NCBI RefSeq assembly: GCF_011007365.1
Contig: NZ_WFKM01000010.1
Coordinates: 186,001 to 250,000, forward strand
Length of the DNA: 64,000 nucleotides
Source of the DNA: Sphingobacterium sp. xlx-96
Lineage (GTDB): Bacteria; Bacteroidota; Bacteroidia; Sphingobacteriales; Sphingobacteriaceae
Direction of reading: 5' to 3'
The translations under genes were made by a program, and so were the position numbers. This document shows, one piece after another, positions 19,455 through 27,174 of the stretch (the stretch's first letter is position 1; each line of letters begins with the position of its first letter). The notes under the pieces are model-generated. The model did not search any database and was not told where the DNA came from. It saw only the letters and a list, made by a program, of their open reading frames with translations.

Positions 19455-20618
19455 TTATTTTATATCTACAGGATCAGCAAGACGAGCCAATAGCGTATTG
19501 CCGCGCATTTCGAATTTTATCTTTCCGGTCGATGACATTATTGTAAGCACCTCCTGTAAAGATTTTTTTCGTGAGATAGCTCCAGAGAAATTAAGTTTGC
19601 CCAGGCCTTCCTCATATTTTGTATCTATAGCATACCAGCGTTCCAACTCCTTAAATATTTCTGAGAGGCTATCCTCGATAAATAAGAAATCGTCATTTAA
19701 CCAAGCTGTTTCCAGATCAAGGTTAAAGTTAGATTTAGTCAATCCATCTGTAGTCAATCTCCCTTGTTGGCCCGGAGCAAGTAAAAGGGACTTATTACTA
19801 TTCAATGCCGACAAGCGCACACGACCTTCAATCAATGATGTTTTTATCATCTGCCCTTCTTCAAACTCGTCTACTATAAATTTTGTACCTAGCACCTGTA
19901 TCTGTTGGTTGTCCGTTTCTACCACAAAAGGCTGCGCAGCATTATGCGCCACGTCAAAGAAAAGCTCCCCTTGTGCATAAACCTTACGTTGGTCATTATT
20001 AAAATGATTGGGGAAACGAATACGGGAACCCGCATTCATGGTCACTTTAGTACCGTCGGTCAGCAATAAAGTATACTTTTGACCTTTTGGCGTTATCAGT
20101 GTGTTGTACTTCGATTCATTTTCCAAAACGACATCACTTCCTGCCTCATGTCTATAAGATATAGCTCCATCCGCCTGACGTTCAATTATGATCCCATCTT
20201 CTGTGTGGATAGATCCACTGTCCAATTTATTGAGATTTACGGTCTCGCCATCAGCCAGTATAAGTTGCCCATCCTCCTGTGCCGGCGCAATGGCATTGAC
20301 CTGCTGATAGTCTACCCATTGTGCATCCTCATAAAGCCTCAAACCTATTAAAGCGATGCCTACAATTATGATACTAGCAGCGGCCATCCTCCAAAAAGGA
20401 TGCAACAATATTATTCTTGATTTTGATTTGGTCTGCTTTTCCAATTTATGCCATATCTCAGCCTTATGAGCCTGCATACGACCGTAGGAAATATTTTCAA
20501 ATGCATCATCTAAATAGCTATGATACCAAGTTTCTATATATTGACGTTCTTGCGGGGTACACAGTCCGTCCTTATAGCGCAGCAAAAGTTCCCTAAATTC
20601 GTCCTTCGTTAGATTCAT
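19455..20618 (-). CDS. FecR family anti-sigma factor
   Basis: 387 residues. The N-terminal cytoplasmic domain (about 1-80, with LLRYKDGLCTPQERQYIETW) is followed by one membrane helix (MAAASIIIVGIALIGL, about 84-100), the periplasmic FecR domain (TPKGQKYTLLLTDGTKVTMN, VYAQGELFFDVAHNAAQPFV) and a C-terminal DUF4974/STN-like domain (LERWYAIDTKYEEGLGKLNF). It passes the signal from the STN-SusC to the ECF sigma factor. The gene order sigma, FecR, SusC, SusD supports the pairing. Confidence 0.93.
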   Translation of the reverse strand: MNLTKDEFRELLLRYKDGLCTPQERQYIETWYHSYLDDAFENISYGRMQAHKAEIWHKLEKQTKSKSRIILLHPFWRMAAASIIIVGIALIGLRLYEDAQWVDYQQVNAIAPAQEDGQLILADGETVNLNKLDSGSIHTEDGIIIERQADGAISYRHEAGSDVVLENESKYNTLITPKGQKYTLLLTDGTKVTMNAGSRIRFPNHFNNDQRKVYAQGELFFDVAHNAAQPFVVETDNQQIQVLGTKFIVDEFEEGQMIKTSLIEGRVRLSALNSNKSLLLAPGQQGRLTTDGLTKSNFNLDLETAWLNDDFLFIEDSLSEIFKELERWYAIDTKYEEGLGKLNFSGAISRKKSLQEVLTIMSSTGKIKFEMRGNTLLARLADPVDIK

Positions 20619-20676
20619 TAAAAATATTATGGTCAGTTACGTAATAAAGACGAAGTAACCGTGCGAAGGGTGTAGA

Positions 20677-21246
20677 TTAAAATAAAAAAAAGTGAAAAAA
20701 AGGATGAAGTTTTTTACGCAGCACCTTTAAAGCATTATTAATCTGAGTCTTGACCGTCTTTTCTGATATATCAAGTTTATCTGCTATTTCTTTATGACTA
20801 AGAAATTCTTTACGACTCAATTCAAATATATTTCTCATTTTAGCAGGAAGGGCATCGATTGCTTCTTCCAAATACCTATTAATTTCCTTTTCCTGTATCA
20901 AATGATCCGTACCTTCGGTCAGTCCTATAGAACCTCTAAAAGAATCATAATATTTTTGAAGTACTTTGTGGCGCGCTATGATATCTAAGATATGATTCTT
21001 GGTAATCATAAATAGATACCCTTTAACATTCCCTACATTATTATGGTATTTTCTTTTTTCCCAGAGTTTAAGAAAAATCTCATGAACAATATCTTTAGTA
21101 GCTTCCTCCTCTCCAATTTTAGAAAAAACATGCTGGTAAATATCATCAAAATAGTGTTCATACAGCTGTTCATAAGCTTTTGTACTGCCTCTCGCCATTT
21201 CCTGCAGTAAGGCAACATCATTTAGTATATCCAATTGATCTTTCAT
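20677..21246 (-). CDS. ECF-type RNA polymerase sigma factor (FecI-like)
   Basis: 189 residues. Region 2 is at about 25-95 (YEQLYEHYFDDIYQHVFSKI, VHEIFLKLWEKRKYHNNVGN) and region 4 at about 125-180 (LPAKMRNIFELSRKEFLSHK, then EIADKLDISEKTVKTQINNA). It is expected to be held by the FecR protein encoded next and to drive the SusC/SusD unit when released. A short palindrome lies directly upstream of its start. Confidence 0.93.
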   Translation of the reverse strand: MKDQLDILNDVALLQEMARGSTKAYEQLYEHYFDDIYQHVFSKIGEEEATKDIVHEIFLKLWEKRKYHNNVGNVKGYLFMITKNHILDIIARHKVLQKYYDSFRGSIGLTEGTDHLIQEKEINRYLEEAIDALPAKMRNIFELSRKEFLSHKEIADKLDISEKTVKTQINNALKVLRKKLHPFFHFFLF

Positions 21247-21253
21247 TAGGGAG

Positions 21254-21267
21254 GTCCTATGTAGGAC
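21254..21267. promoter_or_regulatory. Perfect palindrome upstream of the sigma gene
   Basis: GTCCTATGTAGGAC is a near-perfect dyad 8 nt before the start codon of the ECF sigma gene. It could be an operator or a 5'-leader hairpin affecting translation. Confidence 0.35.
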
Positions 21268-21433
21268 AAAAATAAGATATTATTGGGACAATGTTAACAA
21301 CATTAACGGATCTAATATTAACCAATATATTATTTAACAACATAATAGCTGGATAGTCGAGGGTTTTATTACACCAAAGCAAAATGTTGAGCAGGCATAA
21401 AATGTGGATAGAATAATTCGTAAACTCGCTATT

Positions 21434-21514
21434 ATGGGCCCATTAGTAATCCATCCCAATAACAAAGAGCAATCGGAAGCGTTGAAGGCAATTGACCAGA
21501 GGAAGCCTGGGTAA
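21434..21514 (+). pseudogene. N-terminal remnant of a small antitoxin-like protein
   Basis: A 26-codon frame begins MGPLVIHPNNKEQSEALKAI. This resembles the start of the small Bacteroidota antitoxin-like proteins (DUF2683 type, ..IHP.NKEQ..ALKA..). It stops as the sequence enters the inverted repeat at 21494-21549. The rest of the gene and any toxin partner are absent. The similarity is from memory of the family pattern and covers only 20 residues. Confidence 0.35.
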
Positions 21515-21549
21515 TTTTCGCCTGAAAAGTTTCCAGGCTTCCTTTGGTC
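21494..21549. terminator. Strong inverted repeat after the DUF5675 gene
   Basis: Seventeen-base arms (21494-21510 and 21533-21549, one mismatch, AGGAAGCCTGG core) enclose a 22-nt loop. The right arm covers the DUF5675 stop codon, so it probably ends that leftward transcript. Confidence 0.7.
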
Positions 21550-21988
21550 ATCTGATAGCGACCTCCCCTTCTCCCTCCGCTACAGCATCCACCAACAGCG
21601 CATACAAGCGCTTATAGGCCTTGGTAGATTGGAGTAGCAAATAATCACCATCACCGTCCTCCTCATAGCTCTCCCCGACCAAGAGGCAGCCTGCGGTATC
21701 GCCAAAGTTGTTGCCGATATGGATGTAGATATACTTGAAGTTAGGCACATCAATAAGCTCGATCATACCCCGGTGTAGCTTCGGGAATCGACGCTTGTAG
21801 CGCGCATTCATCCCCCCGTATGTATTCAGCTGCAACCGATAGGTGCCTACCGGAATAGCCGTCGCCCCCTTGATCTTGTTGTCGCGCACCAAATCCTCCA
21901 GCCCATAGCACAAAAACTTCCCATCCCTATAAATCTCAGACAGGGTACTGTTCTTCCCCTGCCTGATACGTTTAACCGTTAATTTCAT
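21548..21988 (-). CDS. DUF5675 family protein
   Basis: 146 residues. The family hallmarks are present: TLSEIYRDGKFLCYGLED at the N-terminus, AIPVGTYRLQLNTYGGMNAR, RGMIELIDVPNFKYIYIHIG and GDTAGCLLVG. DUF5675 proteins are common in Bacteroidota and near phage-like genes, and the fold resembles small L,D-transpeptidase or lysozyme-associated domains, but no activity is established to my knowledge. The start overlaps the stop of the next gene upstream by 4 nt (ATGA), so the two are translated together. Confidence 0.85.
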   Translation of the reverse strand: MKLTVKRIRQGKNSTLSEIYRDGKFLCYGLEDLVRDNKIKGATAIPVGTYRLQLNTYGGMNARYKRRFPKLHRGMIELIDVPNFKYIYIHIGNNFGDTAGCLLVGESYEEDGDGDYLLLQSTKAYKRLYALLVDAVAEGEGEVAIR

Positions 21989-22260
21989 GGTTCTCCTTCA
22001 GCTAATTCATCCCTATCAACTTCATCACCCCCCTCACCTTTATCAACCTTATCAACCTTCTCACCCTTATCAACCCCCTCAACCTTATCAACCTTATCAC
22101 CCTTATCACCCTTATCCACCCCCTCACTGATTACCGTCTCCAATATCCCCAGACCCAGCGCGACATATTTGATAATACCCAGCGCCTTTCCAGGCAGCTT
22201 GACCGGAGCCAGCAGCACCAACTGTACCACTGCGCTTATTTTCTTTAGAATTTTGTACAT
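21985..22260 (-). CDS. Small hydrophobic protein with acidic/basic low-complexity tail
   Basis: 91 residues, no family recognised. Residues 1-45 are amphipathic to hydrophobic (a likely membrane segment, KYVALGLGILETVI). Residues 46-88 consist of imperfect repeats of V-D-K-G/V-(D/E)-K. The DNA of this tail is a degenerate tandem repeat (units like TTATCAACC on the + strand). It overlaps the DUF5675 gene by 4 nt, so translational coupling is likely. The arrangement hints at a holin-like small membrane protein beside an endolysin-like DUF5675, but this is a guess. Confidence 0.6.
   Translation of the reverse strand: MYKILKKISAVVQLVLLAPVKLPGKALGIIKYVALGLGILETVISEGVDKGDKGDKVDKVEGVDKGEKVDKVDKGEGGDEVDRDELAEGEP
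22015..22130. repeat. Degenerate 9-10-bp tandem repeat (TTATCAACC-like)
   Basis: About a dozen imperfect units of the form TTATCA(A/C)CC lie inside the tail of the small protein. They encode its D-K-V/G repeats and could expand or contract in frame because most units are 9 nt. Confidence 0.7.
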
Positions 22261-22264
22261 GTTT

Positions 22265-22355
22265 TTCTCTGTTATCTTGTTATCATGTTAACCTGTTATC
22301 TTGAAAAACTAGATAACTCGTTCACTAGATAACATGTTCACTACTTAACTTGATA
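22265..22355. repeat. Degenerate GTTATC/GATAAC repeat upstream of the small protein gene
   Basis: Seven or so units of GTTATCnTG or its complement GATAACnnG follow at about 9-12 nt steps. A similar GATAACACG run is found at 26455-26493. Confidence 0.55.
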
Positions 22356-22380
22356 GCTCCATTGGCCTAGGACTGTTACG

Positions 22381-22472
22381 CGTTCAGAAAACAGTTTGAC
22401 GAGTCCGTATAAAACAACCCGAAGAAGTGAAACGACTCCGGGCTGTTTAGGACTTAAGAAGTGTTTTCAGCG
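22381..22472. other. Nested imperfect inverted repeat
   Basis: An inner stem (AAACAnCCCGnAG with CTnCGGGnTGTTT, 22412-22448) lies inside a weaker outer pairing. It may be a structured leader or terminator. Confidence 0.4.
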
Positions 22473-22497
22473 TAATCGTCCAAGCCTTGACCTTTTG

Positions 22498-22523
22498 GTT
22501 CTTTTCTGTCAAGAGAAAAGAAC
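22498..22523. terminator. Hairpin terminator of the DUF6266 gene
   Basis: GTTCTTTTCT (22498-22507) pairs perfectly with AGAAAAGAAC (22514-22523) over a 6-nt loop, 12 nt past the stop. Confidence 0.7.
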
Positions 22524-22535
22524 TAGGCCCTGTGG

Positions 22536-23180
22536 CTATGAACTCACTTCAATCTCTCCCAGATAATAGCTAACCGAAGTCTTTACGCCATCCCGGTGTC
22601 CTGTGAATACCCAGCCGACCACATGATCACCGGCATAGACAGCTGGAAAGGTAAAGCTCATGGTGCCGTCATTGCGTACTGCCGACTCCAGGATGCTAAA
22701 AAACTGCTTCTCCTTGTTGTACATCAGGAGGATCACCGAGTCATCGGCAAAGGCATTGAATCGGTTCTCCTCGACCGTCCAGGTCACGCTGATCTCCTGC
22801 GGAGCGGACTCCGTCCATGCCACCCCCATCAGGTTGGCCAGCCCCCCCTTAGCGATCACTACGGAAGCATAGTCCAATTCGAAACTTGGGTAAGCCCCCG
22901 TAATACCGTAAGCCAATAGATGCTGCAGCGCCTTGTTGTAGCCTGTAGCGCGAGGCTGCATCGCATCCGAGTAGCCCAACTTGAGGAGATCCTTGATCGG
23001 TGATAAGAAACTCACCGCTAGTGCGAAGCGTGCCCGTTGGGCCAGCTGATCTTCGGTAGCCGGCTTATTGCTCCGTTTAGGAAGCGAGCGTACATAATCC
23101 ACATTACGCCAGCTGGAGCCGATTACGCTTCCTACTTTCCCAGAATAAGCGCCTGTAATTCCTTTTAAAAATCTTGCCAT
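22536..23180 (-). CDS. DUF6266 family protein
   Basis: 214 residues from the ATG at 23180. The open frame continues to 23354, but the family begins with MARFLKGITGAYSGKVGSVI, found exactly here. Further segments are GSSWRNVDYVRSLPKRSNKP, a helical QRARFALAVSFLSPIKDLLK part and a C-terminal beta domain (ISVTWTVEENRFNAFADDSV, VGWVFTGHRDGVKTSVSYYL). DUF6266 proteins are frequent in Sphingobacteriales and uncharacterised. Some features recall phage virion or surface-fibre proteins, but this is not established. It is a single gene with its own terminator. Confidence 0.82.
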   Translation of the reverse strand: MARFLKGITGAYSGKVGSVIGSSWRNVDYVRSLPKRSNKPATEDQLAQRARFALAVSFLSPIKDLLKLGYSDAMQPRATGYNKALQHLLAYGITGAYPSFELDYASVVIAKGGLANLMGVAWTESAPQEISVTWTVEENRFNAFADDSVILLMYNKEKQFFSILESAVRNDGTMSFTFPAVYAGDHVVGWVFTGHRDGVKTSVSYYLGEIEVSS

Positions 23181-23448
23181 TTTTTGATTTTTTAAAACTG
23201 TTAAACCATCGTCTACATGTAAACTATTTCGTGATATCAACAGCGAAACTAGGGTCTTATCACCTAAAACATAAAGTAATGGAACAACATGGGACTGGAT
23301 GGGACGATATGGAACAGACTGTCCCAAAAAACACAAAAAAAAGTGGCTCAGCAAGTAGATTCATGCCACGGGCTTCGATCAGGGATGCCCTGCGCATGCA
23401 CATCGCTACGGGACGTGGCCGACTCTGGGTATCCCCTTGTTCGAGTGG
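23181..23448. other. Upstream region of the DUF6266 gene
   Basis: There is no credible gene here. Several overlapping frames are open on both strands only because the sequence is G+C-rich and repetitive. A promoter for the DUF6266 gene should lie just above 23180. Confidence 0.3.
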
Positions 23449-23604
23449 GCTTCGACAACGCTTCGAGTGGGCTTCGAGTGGGCTTCGACTGCATGTCGAA
23501 CAACAGTCGAACAACAGTCGAAGCGCTCCCGAACCTGTCCCGAACAACTGTCGAACAACAGTCGAACAACTGTCGAACAGCTGTCGAACAGCTGTCGAAC
23601 AAAA
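23449..23604. repeat. 11-bp tandem array with a TCGA core
   Basis: About fourteen units follow, mostly 11 nt apart, each with TCGA or CGAAC: first GAGTGGGCTTC-type units, then GTCGAACAACA and GTCGAACAGCT types. The array is non-coding in any sensible frame. It lies between the end of the HTH gene and the start of the DUF6266 gene. Confidence 0.8.
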
Positions 23605-23620
23605 AGTCTATAAAGTTTGC

Positions 23621-23953
23621 TTAGATCCTACCGCGGCGTTTACTTTCCTGGATCATATCCTCCAGGTCTTCGAGGTAGTAGCAGTGCCGCTCGCCGATCT
23701 TTCGGGGCACCAGTTTGCCTGCATTTACCAAGCGGTAGTAGGTGGTACGGCCTATGCGCAGTATGCCGAGCACCTGCTCGATGTCCAATAATTTGCGGTC
23801 GCTGAGCGGTGGCAGCACGGCCTGTTGTTGTGCGTTGCTCATCCGCACTACACAATCCCGTATTTCCAGCATACAGTCGCGCACTTCGCGTGCATAGTTA
23901 TTTATTTCGACTAGCTGTATAGCGATCTCTTTAGGAAGATGTTCCATGGTCAA
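23621..23953 (-). CDS. MerR/excisionase-type helix-turn-helix protein
   Basis: 110 residues. Residues 1-45 form a helix (KEIAIQLVEINNYAREVRDC). Residues 52-105 are an HTH_17/excisionase domain (LLDIEQVLGILRIGRTTYYR, then LVNAGKLVPRKIGERHCYYL, wing, EDLEDMIQESKRR). Such proteins bind DNA as architectural factors for integrases or as small repressors; the basic C-terminus fits. No integrase is found beside it. The stop abuts the 11-bp array. Confidence 0.82.
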   Translation of the reverse strand: MTMEHLPKEIAIQLVEINNYAREVRDCMLEIRDCVVRMSNAQQQAVLPPLSDRKLLDIEQVLGILRIGRTTYYRLVNAGKLVPRKIGERHCYYLEDLEDMIQESKRRGRI

Positions 23954-24055
23954 TCCGTGAAATTGGGGCCATAAACCGAAAAACCCGAAAGAAGTCCCTG
24001 TTAAACTCCCCTCCTATACAGCCGGTTAACAATAATTAATAATCATATAGTGTCT

Positions 24056-25036
24056 TTATAGCTCGATCATCCCGTCCCAGCCTTCGTGCGACAGCGATTC
24101 CCTATCGAGTACAAATGCATCCAGTTTAGGCCACAGCTTGCGGTTCACAAGCAATGCCGTATTGACCGTTGCATAATTCTTCTTTTTTCTAATTTTCGCA
24201 CTCACCGAATAGATCAGTTTCAATTCTTTATCCCCGACTTTAGGCAACTGCACATACAGCATATTCACATAGGTCCAGCGGCTTGTCCTGAGGAACCAAT
24301 TGCTGAGCAACCACTTCTCGATATGCGTCGATCTGAGCGAAGTGGCGAGCTTGGTACCATCGCGCAGTATGAAGAAATACACCCCATCCTCAAAGGAGAT
24401 CACTAAGATATCCTTTATCCGGACCTTCTTGTCCAGGTATACCACAGTGGAGCCGTAGACCATATCCAGGTAGTTCATCAAAAAAAACATCCTGCGGCTC
24501 TTCATCCATGAATCCAAATACGTCGCAGCCCGCTTCTTCCGATCTTCTACACGCTCCTCCCCCAAGAGGCGTGCACGCGGCCAATACCGTACTGCCAGTA
24601 CGTACAGCAGTAGCGGGACAAAGAAAAACGGAAAGTCCGTGCCCCAGTATGCCGATTTAAATATTATGCCTAGATGTGAAAATACCAGTATCTGGAGCAA
24701 AATCAGATTGAGCCCGACGGCGGGCAATATCGCTCCAAGAATGTATACCGTATTTTTAAGTATTTTTGATTCATCTGCCAGCCCGCCAAATACCCAGCGG
24801 TACACCGCAGACACCCAAACGGCATAAATAATATTCAGCACAGAAGTACCCAGGAGCAAGAGCAGTATCCCTATGCCCGCCCTGAGCTCACCTTCGATGC
24901 CCCGCTGCCCCAGATTGGTGACCGCTGCGGCGGCAGCAGCTATTATAAAGACGAGGACACCGCGAAAAAAACAAGAAATAATACGATTCCAACTGACCCC
25001 AAAATAAGTCAGTCTATCTGGCTTAAATAAGTTCAT
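24056..25036 (-). CDS. Membrane-anchored LytTR-type DNA-binding protein
   Basis: 326 residues. Four membrane segments are visible at about 14-42, 51-83, 91-118 and 134-151 (for example VLVFIIAAAAAAVTNL, GILLLLLGTSVLNIIYAVWV). A basic linker is followed by a LytTR-like domain at about 195-310 (VRIKDILVISFEDGVYFFIL, RDGTKLATSLRSTHIEKWLL, FLRTSRWTYVNMLYVQL). In Bacteroidota such fusions act as one-component membrane regulators without a receiver domain. Target genes are unknown. Confidence 0.72.
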   Translation of the reverse strand: MNLFKPDRLTYFGVSWNRIISCFFRGVLVFIIAAAAAAVTNLGQRGIEGELRAGIGILLLLLGTSVLNIIYAVWVSAVYRWVFGGLADESKILKNTVYILGAILPAVGLNLILLQILVFSHLGIIFKSAYWGTDFPFFFVPLLLYVLAVRYWPRARLLGEERVEDRKKRAATYLDSWMKSRRMFFLMNYLDMVYGSTVVYLDKKVRIKDILVISFEDGVYFFILRDGTKLATSLRSTHIEKWLLSNWFLRTSRWTYVNMLYVQLPKVGDKELKLIYSVSAKIRKKKNYATVNTALLVNRKLWPKLDAFVLDRESLSHEGWDGMIEL

Positions 25037-25198
25037 GATGCGCTAAAAAATTTATATCGGCTAATAAATCAAAACCCTAAATATACAAAAAAAATAGAAT
25101 AGATATCATACACGTTAAATAAAGCCCGCAGTTGCATACCGTAGTTAACATTTCTAGGATGCATCAATAATAGACCATCGCTCCAAAAAGCCAAAAAT

Positions 25199-25220
25199 GA
25201 GGTACATTTTCCTGTACCTC
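25199..25220. terminator. Hairpin between divergent genes
   Basis: GAGGTACA (25199-25206) pairs with TGTACCTC (25213-25220); the A5 and T5 tracts on either side make it look like a bidirectional terminator even though the flanking genes diverge. It could instead be a leader element of the gene at 25300. Confidence 0.45.
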
Positions 25221-25299
25221 GGCATTTTTGACCCTCCGGCCCCATTGCTCATGAAAATCCCCTGTCCTAATTTTGAGCTAATAATTTAATTTTATTCCT

Positions 25300-25695
25300 A
25301 TGAAACAGAGTTTTAACAACGCAGGCTTTGCCAATGCGCAGGCCTCTATCCTGAACCTACTACCAGCCTCGCGGCAGGTAGTGACCGATCACATCCGGAC
25401 CGATATAGACGGATGGCTATTAGACACCTTCGCGATGAGCAGCGATCAGCAATTGCAGCTGGAAGCACTATCCACCACATTCAAACAGCAGATTGCGGAT
25501 GCCGTGGCAGACAGCTGGGATGCCGGACAGCTCGTCCTTTTCGACAAGCAGGAGCGTCCTTACAAAAGCAACAGCAACGAAGAGCAGACGCCCAAGGATG
25601 TGGTACTGGAGAAAATGGGAGCTACCTCCCAGAATATACTGTCGCAGGCTATGAGCCGCAGCGAGCAGGTATCGATCCGTATCCTGTATAGATAG
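25300..25695 (+). CDS. Hypothetical protein, 131 residues
   Basis: No family recognised. The protein is soluble and mostly helical (FANAQASILNLLPASRQVVT, LQLEALSTTFKQQIADAVAD), with a polar middle (KSNSNEEQTPKDVVLEKMGA) and a basic end. Codon use and G+C content match the neighbouring accessory genes. It is followed by a hairpin at 25709-25756 and then the cNMP-binding-like gene. Confidence 0.6.
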   Translation: MKQSFNNAGFANAQASILNLLPASRQVVTDHIRTDIDGWLLDTFAMSSDQQLQLEALSTTFKQQIADAVADSWDAGQLVLFDKQERPYKSNSNEEQTPKDVVLEKMGATSQNILSQAMSRSEQVSIRILYR

Positions 25696-25708
25696 ACACA
25701 GCTCCGAC

Positions 25709-25756
25709 CAGTCGGATAGCCCTGCTGAGCCGAAAACCAGTACAGCTATCTGACTG
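25709..25756 (+). terminator. Inverted repeat after the 131-residue gene
   Basis: CAGTCGGATAGC (25709-25720) and GCTATCTGACTG (25745-25756) match at 11 of 12 positions around a 24-nt loop. Confidence 0.45.
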
Positions 25757-25825
25757 ATCTACTATAAACAATGATGAGACGGAGCCTTCATCTTCTGCCA
25801 TCATCTGCCCTTACTATTTGTGATC

Positions 25826-26353
25826 ATGACAAATTTTGACTTCAGGCATTTAGACCAACACATCAGCACCTCTCCCGAACAGCGTAAGCAGATATGCGCT
25901 GTACTGAAGCACCGCCATGTGCGCAAAGGCCAGACGCTGATGCTCGATGAAGACGACCTGATCTATATTAGCGAAGGCCTACTGGTCAAAATAAACACCG
26001 AAAGTGATGCCATCGACCATTTCATAGCCGAGCGCGACATCGCCATCTATCCGGCACGCAATAGCCCTTACGCCCTGCAAGCACAGGAGAACACGACAAT
26101 TTACTATATACAGCACGACGATGTCGTACATATCCTGAGCAAGAGCAACAACCTCAATCTTATCCGATCCTACCACAAGCTGTTGCTTTACTGGGCATAC
26201 CAGCGTCTGGCACGCGCCAAACTCCTATTGCTGCCTGCCCGGGAGGCAAAAAAAATATTCTACAAACGGTACAAGCACATCGCACTGCGCCTACAGAGCA
26301 AAAGTATCGCTTCCTATCTTAACATGGATCCCAGCTACTTCAGTAAACTATAA
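25826..26353 (+). CDS. Crp/Fnr-like cNMP-binding-fold protein
   Basis: 175 residues from the ATG at 25826 (a GTG at 25820 is also possible). The order is a helix, a cupin-like cNMP fold (HRHVRKGQTLMLDEDDLIYI, FIAERDIAIYPARNSPYALQ) and a C-terminal HTH ending ALRLQSKSIASYLNMDPSYF-SKL. It is the short Bacteroidota form, and the C-terminus stops directly after the recognition helix. Phosphate-binding residues of true CRP are not obvious, so it may not bind a cyclic nucleotide. Confidence 0.72.
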   Translation: MTNFDFRHLDQHISTSPEQRKQICAVLKHRHVRKGQTLMLDEDDLIYISEGLLVKINTESDAIDHFIAERDIAIYPARNSPYALQAQENTTIYYIQHDDVVHILSKSNNLNLIRSYHKLLLYWAYQRLARAKLLLLPAREAKKIFYKRYKHIALRLQSKSIASYLNMDPSYFSKL

Positions 26354-26867
26354 ATTTTACAACTTTTAAGTAGAAAAAACACAAGTTTTAAACAGGAAAA
26401 TTACAACTCCAAACCGTCTAATCCCCCCGAACTTAGTATCAACATTAAGGAACTAAATAACTTGATAACACGATAACACGGTCACACGATAACTTTACAA
26501 AATGACAGCATTAGTCCCATATCATCCATCGGGTACAGCACAAGCAGGCAGACACCGAGCCTTGCGGATAGACTCCGCAGCCATAGGCCATCCCTCATGG
26601 GGGCAGACCTACCCTATGCTGTATTTAGTAGGTATGATGCGAAGCTATTGCTACCGGCCGCTGTTCAAACGGATACGGCGTAGATTTACGGTATTCCCCC
26701 GTGGGCGCGGGGAAAAAATATAAAGTCCTGCTGTGTGCGCTGTAAAGAAAGCAATGCCAAGATAGACGGAACACCGCAGGCCGAGACGTACAGCTATTCT
26801 AGAACGATGTACGCACTTGTAGCCAATATAAACTGAATTAAATATAGTGAAAAGATCGGAGGTCCAA
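26354..26867. other. Repeat-bearing region with a decayed reading frame
   Basis: At 26455-26493 a run of GATAACACG-like units repeats the motif found at 22265-22355. From about 26610 a + strand frame reads LPYAVFSRYDAKLLLPAAVQ and, after a TAG at 26681, KIDGTPQAETYSYSRTMYAL, ending at 26836. An intact gene may have been broken by stops or shifts; no family was recognised. The 73-codon ORF at 26502 is probably not real. Confidence 0.3.
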
Positions 26868-27095
26868 ATGGCTTGGTTTGAATTTACCGGCTCTAACCCA
26901 ACTCTGCCATCACACTATACATTAGTAGTTTCAGAACCGACAAATTGCCTTGGCACACCACAATCAATATGTGCAATCCAGGCATTAAATGACGGCGCTG
27001 GAAATCCTGACATCACCAATGCGTTGCAAAATGAAATGATCATCGCACTGAATGCAGGAACACCTAGCACTAATGTAAAGCTGAAAGCAAGATAA
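26868..27095 (+). CDS. Small Bacteroidota protein (possibly DUF6520-like)
   Basis: 75 residues from the ATG at 26868, preceded by GGAGG six nt upstream; an in-frame ATG at 26847 is less well placed. The sequence MAWFEFTGSNPTLPSHYTLV followed by two cysteines (NCLGTPQSICAIQAL) and ending ALNAGTPSTNVKLKAR is like the C-terminal half of the short secreted peptides common in Bacteroidota, some of which are called DUF6520. No signal peptide is present, so it may be a 5'-truncated relic. It converges on the TlpA-type gene. Confidence 0.5.
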   Translation: MAWFEFTGSNPTLPSHYTLVVSEPTNCLGTPQSICAIQALNDGAGNPDITNALQNEMIIALNAGTPSTNVKLKAR

Positions 27096-27136
27096 GGTTA
27101 GGCTCACTCCTCAAGAAGCGTTAGCTAAATAGATAA

Positions 27137-27165
27137 CAAGGGTATGGTGATGAGCCATACCCTTG
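27137..27165. terminator. Perfect hairpin between convergent genes
   Basis: CAAGGGTATGG (27137-27147) and CCATACCCTTG (27155-27165) form an 11-bp stem with a 7-nt loop, serving both the small gene and the TlpA-type gene. Confidence 0.75.
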
Positions 27166-27174
27166 CTGTGTATT

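Noticed and set aside
23449-23604. CRISPR-like array
   Set aside because: Units are 11 nt without spacers and no cas genes are present; it is a simple tandem array.
26502-26723. 73-codon ORF on the + strand
   Set aside because: Protein-like sequence in this stretch lies in another frame interrupted by a TAG; this frame looks accidental.
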